Shown piece by piece: positions 25,270-36,560 of a stretch of DNA of 64,000 bases. Within the stretch, counting starts at the first letter, position 1. Each line of letters starts with the position of its first letter. Source of the stretch: Carnegiea gigantea (lineage: Eukaryota; Streptophyta; Magnoliopsida; Caryophyllales; Cactaceae); assembly GCA_029747015.1 (NCBI GenBank), contig JAKOGI010000336.1, forward strand, positions 634,187-698,186, read 5' to 3'. The notes below the pieces were generated by a model. That model was not told the origin of the DNA. It saw only the letters and a list, made by a program, of their open reading frames with translations, and did not search any database. The translations under genes were made by a program, and so were the position numbers.

Positions 25270-26320
25270 CGACCTAAGGGTCACGTTAGGAAGACTGAAG
25301 TGTTGCAGACAACTTGGTGGCCATGCTTAGCTTACCTTAGCGCCTTAGGGCATAAAGATACAGCAGACGACCAAGGCATCGTGCTGAAAAACCTTTACCT
25401 TTATAGGCTAAAGAAGTAACAGAGGGGCTAGGGGTCGTGCTTAGAAACCTTAGCCCTTACAGGGCTAACGTTGTAATGGACAACCTAGGGTCATGCTTAG
25501 AAGAATTTAGTACAATGAAGGATAAATGTGCAGTAGACGACATAGGTAATGTGCTTAATAAACATTGGCAGCTAGGGGGCTAAAGTGATAACGGATGCCC
25601 TAGGAGCTATACTTAGAAAACATTAGTCCCTAGGGGGCTAGAGGCATAACCTATGCTCTAAGCCTGTGCTTAGTGGAATTTTGCCCCTTGGGGGCTAAAG
25701 GTGTAGTAGATGGTTTGGGGGTCCTGCACAGCGAAATTAGCCCCTTGGGGGCTAAAGGTGTAGCAAATGACGGGGGTCATACTAACGGAGCTCATCCTGT
25801 GGGAGAAAAAGGGGTTGCTACTGTCTTGAATGTCCTGCTCAACATACCTTACCCCCTAGAGGATAAATGTATAGAGAACAGCCTACGGGGCGTGCCTAGC
25901 GAACCACAGCCCCTTGGGGCTAAAGGTGTAGCGATGGTTGAGGGTCGTGCTTGGTGGACCTTAGGCTCTTGGAGGCTAAAGGTGTAGTGGATGGCTTAAA
26001 AGCTACGCTTAGCAAACCTTAGCCCCCTTAGGGGATAAAGCTGTAGTGGATGACCTAGGGGCCATACTTTAGCACCTTGGGTGCTAAAGGTGTAGCAGAC
26101 TGCTTGGATGTCGTGCTTAATAGACTTTATCCCCTAAAGGGCTAAAGACATAGCAGACAGCCTAGAAGTATACTTAGCAGACCTTGGCTACTTAGAGGGC
26201 TAAAGGTGTGGCAGACGGCCTAGGGGCTATGCTTAGAAATGTTCGGTCCTTAGGGGTAGATGTGTAATGGATGGCTTGGAGTTCGTGCTTAGCAGGCCTC
26301 AACCCCTTTGGGCAAGAGGT
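25270..26320. repeat. 60-bp minisatellite with a hairpin in each unit
   Basis: About 17 degenerate units of roughly 60 bp, consensus close to 'cttagcaaaccttagcccc' plus 'ttaggggctaaaggtgtag' plus 'cagatggcctaggggtcgtg'. The core TTAGCCCC-(3-4 nt)-GGGGCTAA is an inverted repeat, so most units can form a short GC-rich hairpin. The unit length is close to a multiple of three, so one segment stays open as 20-residue repeats with PLGAKGVA (25673-25987). I regard that frame as fortuitous. It lies just upstream of the TATA box and aORF of the Tat-type element. Tat/Ogre elements are known to carry variable tandem repeats in their 3' untranslated region. Confidence 0.85.
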
Positions 26321-26429
26321 GAAGCGTCTAGAGATTTTGCAACACCCCTTTAATATTGACATGTGTCTTCCGCCTGAGGGGCTTCTTAGCTTGGGAAACG
26401 CAATGCCCAACCACTTTTCATTCCTTCCT

Positions 26430-26438
26430 TATATAAGG
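26430..26438 (+). promoter_or_regulatory. TATA box upstream of the antisense ORF
   Basis: TATATAAGG followed by 'agtgggaggagg' is a good plant TATA box, about 250 bases before the first plausible ATG of the plus-strand aORF (26689) and about 110 bases after the minisatellite. It suggests the antisense gene had its own promoter. No initiation data are available here. Confidence 0.5.
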
Positions 26439-26688
26439 AGTGGGAGGAGGATCATTTGGTCCATACAATTCGGATTCTTAGATAGAGAATGCACACTTTT
26501 TAGCGAGAGAAGTTATGCCTTTTCATTTGAAGCCTTCAACACCTACGTTAAATATTCAAAGTGAAACCTTAACCCTTTCCTCATATTTTTAAATCCTTCG
26601 CGAGCTCAATCTCAAGTATTGAAAACTTAATTCAAAGCCGGTATGCACGCTCCTTACTTACTTGAATCCTTGTGAATTAGAATAAACA

Positions 26689-29242
26689 TGTCATCTTTAG
26701 TCTCTTCGTTAAGCAGACCTTCCCGAGGGTGATCCCTTGGCCCACTTGAGGAGTGATGTCATCCTATGCTTCTAAACATCCTAGTTAAAATTAGTAGCCT
26801 AGTCGTTTTATCCTTTCCCTCTAAGAATAACTTTCAAGAGCCTAAAAACATCCCTTATGCTTTACCCATCCGCGAGATTCCCGACAACTCGTGGTCTAGC
26901 TAAGAGCTGGCCTCTAATCCTCGCATATTGAGCCTTGACGAGGATACGGCATATCCATAGGAAATAAATGTAGCCATTAACCATATGAATGAGTTTCAGG
27001 AATGTAAGCTGGCAACGAAAAAGCAAACAATATGCCCAAAGACCATATCTAAATTTATGATTGAGGGTCTTTCAGAAGGTAATTTGTCTTCCTCTTCCCA
27101 TTCTCGTGCTAGAAGTGGGGTATGAGCCTATCAAAACTATGGCTCTAATGGGATAGATTCAGATACGGTAGCTTCTAGTAGAGGTAATCCCAAAGCAGTT
27201 GTGGCTATTGGGGGGAACCTTCCTAGCGCCCCTACTCATTTTGATCCCACTTATGGCCAAGGCTCCATTTTCCAAATCTAAGGGTGATCGGAGCTCTCAA
27301 GCATTGTGATCTGGAGAATAAATATCTCCTCCTTGTTAATTACAACTTCATCCTTCCTCATGCAAATGCCATAGTGAAGAATCCCCTTTCCGGCTACATT
27401 GTAATTTATCACATGGCCCTAAGCCACATATGTTACTTCCTTTTATGTAAGATGATCTAGGACATCTACATGGGATATGACTTAGCCATTACACATATTG
27501 TGCCTATGCCTTGGCACAGTATGTGCTCGTTCATTTTTATATATGAACTATGAGAGATGGAGTGCATGGCCCAGGCCTTCGTTCAGTCGCACATCATACA
27601 AAAGGCACTAGGCGATATAGGGAGGCAAAATGGTATAGTTTCAACAATAAAAATGTGTTTATGTCCATAATAGAAAGGAAGTCTAAGCTAAAGAATGGAA
27701 GTACAACTTCCTTTTTGTTAAGTTTAAGAATGGTTAAGGTGAGCTCCCGATCTCAAACCTTAATAAGCTGAAGAGAAATTCATTTTGTGGACTAAAGAAG
27801 GTGGAGTAGGCCTCCATAATTTGCTTTTACATATAATCCGAGAAGATAGCTGACCTTGTCCACTCCACGCTTTCAGGTCCGCGGTATTAGATAAACATAA
27901 GGGGGGAAATCCTATACAAGGGAGGGTTAAGTGTAGTGACAAGGAGCCATTGAATTGGCTCCCCAAACTTGGGTACTTAAAGAATAACTTCTTCTTGGCA
28001 GCAGCTGGGCTACTTATCATGAAGAATTTCTCAAAGGGTATCATTCATTTCCCTATGTTTCCTTTTTTATTATCTAACTGACCTAACTTTTTTTTCACTT
28101 CTATGGTGAAAGCTCGTGCGAGGTTGTTAAGGCTCTAGTCATCAGGTCTGACGATGTAACCCTGGAGGAAATCTCTAGGCATATTAGTGGAAGCACAAAA
28201 GGTGTCGTCAAGTCGAGGCTCAAGCCATAAAAGCAAGTTAATTTATAGCTTCCTTTCCGCTTTTGTTTTTGTTCAAGGTGTTGACGTGGTTATTACATAA
28301 AATGTAGGCCAGATTATTTATTCGAACAAATCATCCCCTACCTTCTTCAATGTCCTTGCCCCCAAGCATGACTCGAAAGCACCCGCACCATGAGAAGTAT
28401 GTTGTGGACCAAGAGCCGCTTGAGAAGACCGCTTACACTGGTGATCCTCATGAAGAGGCCAAACCTTGCCTCCAGTCAGGCTTGCTAATTCAAAGGAGCC
28501 TCATGGACCATTCCTCTTGAGTGGCTGGCAAGGTAGCCAACAGATGACACGTGATAGGGTCCTAGCAGCATACTCTTCGTAGGAGGTTAGGATGTGCCAT
28601 TTCTAGAGGCCAACTCATGCATCATGTCAAAGCTTATTGAGAGGATTATATGCTTAAGGGATATTGCTCCCTCCTCCATCCCCGATGCTCCATTGGTCAT
28701 CGAGGAGTAGGTGGCCATTGTTGAGGTACCCATACTATGACTTCACTCGTCCCCCCCTCCCCGATTTTTATGTAATTCCTTCCCCTTCATTTGGTGTTAA
28801 CCCTTTTTACACTTTTTAGGCTTTCGTGCTTGCCTTGGGGACTAAGGGCATCACGATAACCATGATTAGCCTTACGGGCTAGGAGGATCACACCAGGTAT
28901 GATTGGTCTTAAAGAGCAGGCTAAGGCCATCAAAGAAGAAAAGGCATAGGAACAGTACTCCTCAAACAAGTATAAAGGTTGTTACGAAGACCTAAAGAAA
29001 GAGATGAAGCGTTGGGAGAAGGCTGAGAAGGGCCTTTGTCAGCGCATTATCGACCTAGAGAATGAGTAGAAGGATGTGAAATCATATGAAGCAGGAGAGG
29101 GTACTTTGAGGCGTGGGTCTGGTACCCAAAGGGCCATTACTGCGTTGAGCAGACCAGCTAGCATCTGGAGGAGGTGATCTTTGACTACGAGGAGCCCTTC
29201 GATGAGGATCAAGCCAATCTATGCAACATTATGCAACTTTAG
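26689..29242 (+). pseudogene. Tat-type antisense ORF (aORF), 'putative gypsy type transposon' family, broken
   Basis: Read across frames, the plus strand carries the features of the extra protein that many Tat-lineage elements encode between pol and the 3' LTR on the opposite strand. A central segment near 27600-27740 reads W-Y-S-F-N...LK-E-W-K-Y-N-F-L-F-V-K-F, matching the family's conserved 'GWYYF...LKxWKxxFFFV' pattern. A basic/acidic coiled-coil-like C-terminus (about 28900-29090, e.g. 'EDLKKEMKRWEKAEKGLCQR') is followed by an acidic tail ending at TAG 29240-29242. The ATG at 26689 is the first plausible start and is a guess. Many stops and frameshifts interrupt it. It converges on the Tat pol (32478-37532, minus), as expected for an aORF. 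The protein's function is unknown. Confidence 0.55.
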
Positions 29243-29319
29243 GGTGATAAACCCAAACAAGGGGGATCCTGAAGATAGGGACAAGGGCCCTAAATATGAG
29301 GACAAGGATCGTGCGGACA

Positions 29320-32113
29320 AGTAACACCCCAAAATGATAATGCTACACTGTTTGCAGTTTCTCAACTAATTCTCTTGATTAGGAGTTATAATCCCAATGA
29401 TCAGGGTGTTATTATCATCCTAAAAAGGACAAGGCTTAAAGCGATTACACTAGAGATATTATAGCTGAGCATAATTCAAGACTATAAACGATCAACATCA
29501 TCCAAAAATCATACATGCGTTAGTGATAACAAACATTGGCTTTATACATAATAGTAGACAAATCACCATTGTTATTACAGTTCCAACCAGAATATAACTT
29601 AAACTACATCTCCAAAAAATAAAATAGAAGTGCAGTACTCGATTACTAATCCGACCTAGGTCTATCGCTCACTTATCATCCTCAGCAAGTTTGCTAGCAT
29701 GGGAGCGGTTCACTGAGCACTTCACTAAAACAAGACATAGCAAACATTTTAAAATGTGAGCTGAAGCTCAATGCATGCATTCTTGTATTGTTAAATGATC
29801 ATTGAAACATTGATTGTGTCCACTTTGCAATTCATTTTAATTCAAAATGGGGAATGAGATGAATATAAAACTGCATTTATAGTTTTTATCTGGTAGTGAA
29901 CCGCTAAGAACTAATATAATCTATAGATAGGTGTACACCTGTCAAGCCAATCCGGGGACCTATCCTAAGGCTGTGCGAGTAACTGAGGGGCAAACACCCT
30001 AAAGCTAGTAACTGAGAGCGCCACTAGTTATGTGACAAATCACTAATTAAACTGATTTATTGATGTACTTACTAAAACATTATAAGTTTGATAAATATAT
30101 TCTAATTTCTAAAGATGTATGCAATGAACGTACCTGGGATTTTTAGTGGAATCTCACTAAATAGTGTTTATGCACAAGAGGGTGAAGAAACGATAGATTA
30201 GGCCCTGATTATATTCAAAATTATCATTATAGGTACATGTAGTTAGCAATTGAACTTATTCTCATAACTGATAACTTTAATAGAACTTGTTTACTAAATG
30301 ACATTTAGTCTCCAATGAATAGATATAAGATATGTTAAACTAAGATGATACACACTATATAAACTATGGAAATTTAGTTTACTAAATTTAGTTTTGATTA
30401 TAAAGTAAATGCTTAATAGAAGTAAAGGAAAATAATTCATGAGTTACACTCCCGACCTCAAATTGAGTCCTAAAACCCCAATATGGAAAGCTTAAGAAGT
30501 CCCGCAACACTTTCATCCACAGTGCAAAATCGAATTACCACAACGTAACTCCTAGAATTGGGCTTAAACAAAACTGTGCACAGCTTTCCTGTATGCTGTG
30601 CAGTCTTAGAAAATCGGCTATAATTTTTTCCATAAACTCGGAATGAACTGATTCCAAAGGCATTTGGACAATAACTCATTGATCTGTCTATACACCAAAA
30701 ATAAAATTTTTCAATGGACGAAACATTACCGATTTGTTCGTAAAAGGCCCCTGTTTCTTATCTGTTCACAACCCTACTGCCAATGCTCTCAATCTTTTCT
30801 TCACACAATTTTCCTCTAAAATCACTCTTTAAGATCACTAATCCATTATTTGTTCCTTATCATCATCTTACAAAGCCATGTTACTTAAATTTACTCCATA
30901 ATCATCTTCATCTAATTTTCAATTCTTCTCCTTATAGAAACACTTAAAACACATCCATAATCTCACTTACTTGCATAAATGTATAAAATAACCTCTTTTA
31001 ATCAATTGAAAAAAAATTTCATAATCCACCCCTTTTCGTAAAAATCACTTCAACACATTATCCAAGTTAAACAGCACATCCAAATTTCATTTTTAATCTA
31101 ACTATATACAATCAATATATTTGAAACTAAAAAATAAACTAATCCATGCATGATCACTAAAATCCCAACTTATGGCCAACTTGTACTTGCATTTTAACTC
31201 ATCTAAAATCAACATAAACATCATGATATCTATTACTAATGCTAATTATCACAAAATCAACTACAAAACAATCCAAATCCTTCAATTCAAACTTAAGCTT
31301 GCATGATCATGAACAACGTCAACCTTTGCACGCTTTCAAACTTAGCCAACAACTAAAACATCAAAATAATTCTTATTTCTATCAAAATTACATGATCAAT
31401 AATCAAAATCAACCTAAACAATAATCAAAACTAAAAATCAACAAGAAGAGTGTTAGGGCTTACTTTCTTTAAGCTTGAAAAAGGAGGTGTGAGTGATGTT
31501 TGAAGGGTGTGAGGAGGTGGCTGGCGACCGGGGGAGTTGAAGGTGGCAAACAGCTGCCCCAGAGGGTGGCAGAACTAGTGGTACAGTAGCAAAATAGCAG
31601 ATAGGCAGGGTGGCTATGTGGAAGGAGGAGGAGGGGGAGGAGAGAGAATGGGCTTAATATTTTGTGATTTTCAGTTGGTTGAAAAGTGATTGTAATCTTC
31701 CAAAGTTTACTTGGCTGAGTTTTATCCTTCAAAAAGTATCTTTTTTCTAATGACAATTACGTATAATAGAGGATAATTAACTAAGCAAATGGGTAGTAAC
31801 TTGTTGGGCCAAAATTGGGCCCAAATGAATTTGGGCCCAAAAAGAAAATTAAACCTTATGCGATTAAATTTTTCATAGCTCGAAATTAAATTTTGCGTTG
31901 TTATGAAAAATAATTTTGATCTCTTAAGCTGTAATTATTGAGGCCTACTATCGATTTTCTCGAAATTTTATGATAACAAAAATCTGAATTGCAAAGTTAG
32001 GGCCCAAATGAATTTTCCTAATCGAAATGATTAAATGCGATGAATAAGTGCGAGTGAATTAAGAACATGACTTATTTAAATAAATAAATATAATTTAGGG
32101 TTGGCCTGCTACA
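29320..32113 (-). mobile_element. Chromovirus family-1 LTR (copy B), solo or 3' LTR
   Basis: It begins AGTAACACCCC (other copies TGTAACACC) and ends TGCTACA, and shares all main landmarks with the LTRs at 37533 and 56411: 'gtgtacacctg', 'ccccaatatggaaagctta', and the G-rich block after 'gttagggcttac'. The flanks GGACA and AATCC do not match, so no target duplication is seen. On the right, the minus strand reads GGGAAAAAGGGGGATT directly before the LTR, like a polypurine tract, which would make B a 3' LTR. Yet the sequence beyond is the end of a Tat-type pol, not a chromovirus one. I favour a solo LTR inserted in the Tat element's 3' region, with one flank lost or altered. The 95-codon frame at 31469-31756 is part of the LTR. 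Confidence 0.65.
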
Positions 32114-32477
32114 AATCCCCCTTTTTCCCTTTTGGTTTTGTTATGAGCTTGAACCGCTTTAGGGTCATAGGCCATTTTCTGGACTTTATTCATTAAATGA
32201 AAAAAAGATCACCTCTTCTTTATTTCTATTATTGCCTCAATTTTGCACTTATTGTTAAGTTTTTTCTCCTATTATTTGCATGTTGTATTGCTATTGGATT
32301 ATGATTATTGTACTTCATGCCCCCATACCTAACGATAAGAGCATTAAGTATGCAAAATAATCTCAGTACCATCTATGCCAATTCATTTTTCATTAATTGG
32401 TAAAGGGTCCTTACGGGGTGCTTTTTACAATCTTCGATTGGTAAAATAGAAGGGAATCAAATATGCGCTATCAGCAT
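32114..32477 (-). other. 3' non-coding region of the Tat element
   Basis: AT-rich sequence between the LTR at 29320-32113 and the pol stop codon. It begins with a run that is purine-rich on the minus strand (32114-32133). No other feature seen. Confidence 0.45.
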
Positions 32478-33490
32478 TTAGGAATAGTACTTCTTGAGGT
32501 TGCTGTTAGGCCGAGTTCACAGGATTTCCTTTCTCTGAAGTGTTAGTAGCATGTATGTTCTTGGTGGGACCTATTCTCTAATAATGGGTGGGCCTTCCCA
32601 ATTGGTTATGAGCTTGCTGTGCTTATATGACTTAGCCACAGCCTCCGTTATTCTTAGAACGAGATCGCCAACTTATAAGGGCTACTCTTTGACTTTTTGC
32701 TTGTGGAGCTGTTCATTATAAAGAGCTTCTCATAGGTAAGTGTCCCCCCAAAGCTGAAGGGTGGAGTTCAAAGGCTTCCTTCAGGGCTGTAGTATTGAGG
32801 GCTTTCTTAGAATGTGGTCAAACGATGGGTGTGGATGGCCACTTCGATTGGAAAGATGACCTCCAACCTGTATACGAGTGTAAAGGGAGTCTCCCCTATA
32901 GTAGTCTTCTTTGTTGTACATATTGACCATAATATACTAAGAAGTTCATCAGCCACTTCCTTTTAACATTGTCAAGCTTCCTTTGCAGGCCATTTAGAAT
33001 GACCTTGTTGGCTTCCTCGGCCTACTCATCGGTCTGTGGATCGTCGACAGTGGTGAACCAAGCTTGACAACCATAGTCTTTGAGGTAGTCCCTAGTCTTG
33101 TTAGTGTTGAACTGTCATCCATTGTAGAGAATTATTACCTAAGGAATGCCAAACCATGTGATTACGTTTCTCTAAATTAACTTTGAACTTCTTTGGCCGT
33201 GATTAAAGCCACATCCTTAGCTTCGACCCATTTGATGAAGTAATCAATGGCCACCAACAAGTATTTTCTCTATCCAGTTGCCTTCAAGAATGATCCAAGG
33301 ATGTCCATACACCATTCAACAAATAGTATACTGTTGGGGTGGGGGTTAATGGGGTAGAAGGTTTTCTTTGAACGAACAAAATTTTTTGGCATTTGTCACA
33401 TTTTTGTACCAAGATCATGGCATCCTCCCTTAGAAATGGCCAGTGGTAGCAGTCCGAAAGCCTGTGACAATAAACGCCCACCCAGTGATG
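32478..33490 (-). pseudogene. Tat-lineage integrase, broken
   Basis: This is the C-terminal part of a Ty3/gypsy pol, read right to left. The zinc-binding region keeps 'YHWPFLREDA' and 'VQKCDKCQK' (around 33380-33450). The catalytic core is recognisable around 33000-33260 (FIKWVEA, 'VITWFGIP', '.NGWQFNTNKTRDYLKDYG', then DE*AEEANK with a stop where the family has Gln). The C-terminal 'LITNWEGP' and 'NLKKYY' motifs near 32490-32620 are typical of Tat-lineage integrases. The frame ends at TAA 32478-32480. Several frameshifts and stops make it inactive. It follows the archaeal-type RNase H domain, the order expected for Tat elements. Confidence 0.8.
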
Positions 33491-33639
33491 AGTGAACTAC
33501 AGACTCCTTGATGTAAAGCATTTCGCCCTCTTACTGACACATTCTGCTTCCATTGAGTTTGAAGGGAGCAATCCATCTAACTCTTATAAAGCAACAGGAC
33601 AAAGCACTAGTCTAATGGTTTTCAGACCATAGAATGTGA

Positions 33640-34030
33640 GTGATTTTAAAGCTCCACAATAGCGCACATAAGCTACCACAATTTTATCCCCGACCTCACA
33701 CTCCCCCTTGAGTTGACTAACAACCAAATTTGGAATCCGAGTATACTTCGAATTGAGTTAGCCCCAACTATGTAACACAATAAAATGCCTCTTGTCAGGC
33801 CCTTATACTCGGCCTCATTGTTAGAGGCTTTAAACATGAACATGAGTGCATACTGATGCTTCTCACCTCCAGATGTCTCTATGATGAGGTCAGCGCCACT
33901 ACCATCCTTGGTAAAAGAATCGTCCATGTAAAGGTTCCATGCATCACCATAGGACGGGTGTGACGATTCAGTGCCAGCGACAATGAAGAAGTCATCTAGG
34001 GCTTGGGCTTTGATTGCACCAAGCTTCAAC
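33640..34030 (-). pseudogene. Second, archaeal-type RNase H of Tat element
   Basis: The open frame includes 'WNLYMDDSFTKDGSGA' and 'SNNEAEYKGLTRGI', matching the additional RNase H domain (RVT_3 / archaeal-like) that Tat-lineage elements carry between the classical RNase H and integrase. The acidic residues of the 'MDDS' and 'NNEAEY' motifs are present, and a degenerate 'lvnsrgsv' segment follows. The open part is 118 codons; the domain boundary with integrase is not sharp. This domain is the main argument for placing the element in the Tat lineage. It is not functional as part of the broken polyprotein. Confidence 0.75.
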
Positions 34031-34059
34031 CTTATCTCGTATCGGGATTATTTAACCGC

Positions 34060-34595
34060 CTAATTCAACATCCTTCATAATGCATAGTTTTTGCGATACA
34101 TTTCTCAAAGGTTGGTCCACCAGGACTATCACCCTTGTGGGCTTCAAAGTAAGGGTGGAGCTTTACACTTGCCAATACCAAGGTATACGTGAACGTCTCA
34201 ATTAGGGGGTACTTGAGCTCTGCTCCTACGAACGCATGGCTCACATAGTACACTGGAATTGGCTCCCTTTCCATATTAACCACCAAGAGTGCACTCACTA
34301 CCTATTTAAACATGGCCAAGTACAAGAGCAATGGCTCGCCTTAGGTCAGGTTGGCAATCTTAGGAAAACGGGATAGGTATTCTTTTAGTGATTGGAATGT
34401 CATATCTACTTTTTGGTTCCATTTGAAGCTGGTGCACCTCTTGAGCGTGCAGAAAAAGGGCTAGCACTTGTCTGTAGATTTTGACATGAAGTGCCCTACT
34501 ACGACCATGCACCCTGTTATTTATTCCACCTTCTTCATATTCCTTGGAGGTTTCATGCTAAGGACAACCTGCATCTTATTTGGGTTGGCCTTTAT
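34060..34595 (-). pseudogene. Tat-element RNase H and RT connection, broken
   Basis: The frame at 34065-34298 carries 'PIPVYYVSHAFVGAELKYP', the conserved 'PVYYVS.AL.GAE.RYP' of gypsy RNase H, then 'ASVKLHPYFEAH'. Right of it (34300-34590), broken text reads 'RNMKKVE', 'TGCMVVVGHFMSKSTD', the 'V..LTGR.AAL.RFISK..D' thumb/connection region. The hAT MITE at 34596 separates this from the upstream RT palm. Stops and frameshifts are present. Confidence 0.75.
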
Positions 34596-35182
34596 TAGGG
34601 GCGTGCAACAAAACTGAAACCGAAAATCAAATCGAAAAATCGAAAAAACTGAATTGAAGAACCAGTTAACCGTACATTGTTTTCATAAACCTTGGTTCAA
34701 TTAACCGAACCGAAAACAGATTTTGATTTTTGGTTCGTTTACGGTTCGAACGATTTGAAAATTCGATTAACCGGCTGCTAACTGAACCGAAATTAATTTT
34801 TTTCCGGAAAAAATTTATACATAAAAAATAAAAAATTTAGGTAAGAAAGTGCACTTTTTTTATTATTTATGAATGCTAACCAGAATTTAATTTTTATAAG
34901 AAAAAATTAATCATAAAAATGAAAAATTTAGGTAAGAACTATACTTTTTATTTATTTGTGAACGGTTAACCGGTAACCAAATCGAAAAATCAGTTAACCG
35001 AACCGAAAAACTGGTTAACCAACTTTTTCAATTCAGATACGATTCGGGTTTTGGATGAACCGAAATTTACGGTTAACCAAAAAATTGTTAATCGAAAATT
35101 TTGGTTTGGTTACGGTGCAAAATTTTCTTGAATCGAAAAATCGGTTTACCGATTTTCGGTTAATCGGTTTTGCACACTCCTA
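34596..35182. mobile_element. hAT-type MITE inserted in Tat RT
   Basis: A 587-bp insertion has inverted termini TAGGGGCGTGCA on the left and TAGGAGTGTGCA read inward from the right. It is flanked by the 8-bp direct repeats GCCTTTAT (34588-34595) and GCCTCTAT (35183-35190), one mismatch. An 8-bp target duplication and TAGGG(G)TGTGCA ends are characteristic of hAT elements. The interior is dense in 'aaccgaa', 'ggttaacc' and 'aaaatcg' words and codes for nothing, so it is non-autonomous. The RT frame stops at '...SKGIEA' on one side and resumes on the other, showing it landed in an existing Tat element. Confidence 0.9.
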
Positions 35183-35830
35183 GCCTCTATGCCCTTACTG
35201 CTACTCATGAGCCCCAAGAATTTTTCGGACCTCACTCAGAGGCATTTCTTAGGGTGAAGGTTTGTTCATCCTGTAGCTATGGAGGACAATAAGTGTATTG
35301 TAGGTCGACTAGATGTCCAACGTCCTCCTTACTCTTGACAAGCATGTCATCCACAGAGACTTCAATGTTCTTCCTAATGAGGTCTCCAAATTCCTTATTC
35401 ACTAACCGCTGGTATGTCACCCCATGTTCTTTAGTCTGAATGACATGACCTTGTAGTAGTATAACCCTTTGTCTAGTTGTGAAAGCAGTGTTCTCCTAGT
35501 CATTTGGGTGAAGGGGAATCTGATGATAGCTGGAAAAGGCATCCATGAAACTTAATGTCGCATGGTCGGTCATGGAGTTGACCAGCTTATCAATGTTAAG
35601 GAGAAGGTAGCTATCCTTTAGATAGACTTTGTTGACATTTGTTCAGTCCATGTACATCTGCTAAGTAGCATTAGGTTTCTTCACCAACACCACATTTTGA
35701 AATCCACTGAGGGCATTGATATTCCTAGATGGATCCTGGGTCTTCTTTAGCACCACAGGCTAGTTAGCTGGATCCACATCTAGGCAGTGCTCGATAACTG
35801 CGGGATCTAAGCTGGGCATTTCATTAGTAC
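35183..35830 (-). pseudogene. Tat-element reverse transcriptase palm, broken
   Basis: Read right to left: 'NVVLVKKPN' (about 35690), 'MYMD*TNVNK', 'LSFMDAFSSYHQIPLHPND' (about 35510-35560), then 'VSVDDMLVKSKED' (about 35340), the catalytic box normally YVDDMLVKS and here SVDD. It ends at 'FTLRNASE' and 'LGLMSSSKGIEA' at the MITE boundary. The two catalytic aspartates of the DD box remain, but frameshifts near 35440 and several stops break the frame. The overall order fits a gypsy RT of Tat type. Confidence 0.75.
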
Positions 35831-36059
35831 CAAAAGTGAATATGTCCTTATATTCCCTAAGGAGATCGACGAGGAGCTGTCGAACTTATGCTGGAATGCT
35901 CCATCTAACCCTCATCGTCCAGGATCGACGCTTGTCTTCATGTGGGATAGGCTTAATGTCATCACCAACCTCCTGGCATGGGCATCATTGGTCCTCCATA
36001 ATTATGGTGCATATGGTCAGAGCTTCTGCGATGTTTGGTGATTTGAGTCGTGGCTTTTT

Positions 36060-36560
36060 TGCTTTAGCATTGGGGAACACCACCTGGAGGTGTCCCTTCT
36101 GTTCGACTAGCGGCTTTATACTGACTAGGTAGCATTCACAGATCATCCGCTGGTCATCGTGTAGCTTCCTTACACTATAATCATCTGAAGCATATTGGAC
36201 TTACAATAAGTAAGAAGCTGTGACTACCTTGACTTCGTGGAATGTCGGTCATCCAATAATAACGCTATAGCCAATGGGTATATCCACCGTTGAGAGATTC
36301 ACTTCTAAACTTCTCAACTTGACCTTTTCTCTAAACTGCATATGTAAATGGATTATTTCAATTGGGTTCATTATCTACCCCCCGAATCCTAAAATCAAGT
36401 GTAAGAGGGTGTGATGTCTCTTCAAGAGTACTTAACCTATTTGAGGCACTCCTAAGTTATGATGCCTATTAAGCTTTTTGTGTCTATCAAAATTCTCCAA
36501 ACAAGAGCGCTTACCACCTTTAGCTCTATAACCAGTGGGTCATCATGAGGGTTAATAAAG
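36060..36560 (-). pseudogene. Tat-element protease region, broken
   Basis: The minus strand carries a degenerate aspartic-protease reading: 'RILIDTKS' (about 36490-36520, where the family has DTGS), then 'VNLSTVDIPIGYSVIIG.PTFHEVKVVTASYL' around 36200-36300, like the 'Y..ILGRP.L...A..S' end of Tat proteases. The Gly-to-Lys change in the active-site triplet would abolish activity. Frames shift between the blocks. Position between gag and RT supports the call. Confidence 0.6.

Noticed and set aside
25673..25987. 104-codon frame with 20-residue repeats (PLGAKGVA)
   Set aside because: It is a by-product of the near-60-bp period of the minisatellite. Other units carry indels and stops, and there is no start context or neighbour supporting a protein.
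25270..26320. CRISPR-like repeat array
   Set aside because: The repeats are head-to-tail without unique spacers of constant length and are degenerate throughout. The context is plant retrotransposon DNA, so it is a minisatellite.
31469..31756. 95-codon minus-strand frame resembling a short Pro/Ser-rich protein
   Set aside because: This is the G-rich segment common to all family-1 LTRs. The equivalent segments near 4845, 39420 and 58340 are not conserved as a protein.
34596..35182. 'ggttcgaa'-like words suggesting a tRNA B box
   Set aside because: They occur repeatedly within the hAT MITE as part of its 'aaccgaa' repeats, and no cloverleaf or A box is present.
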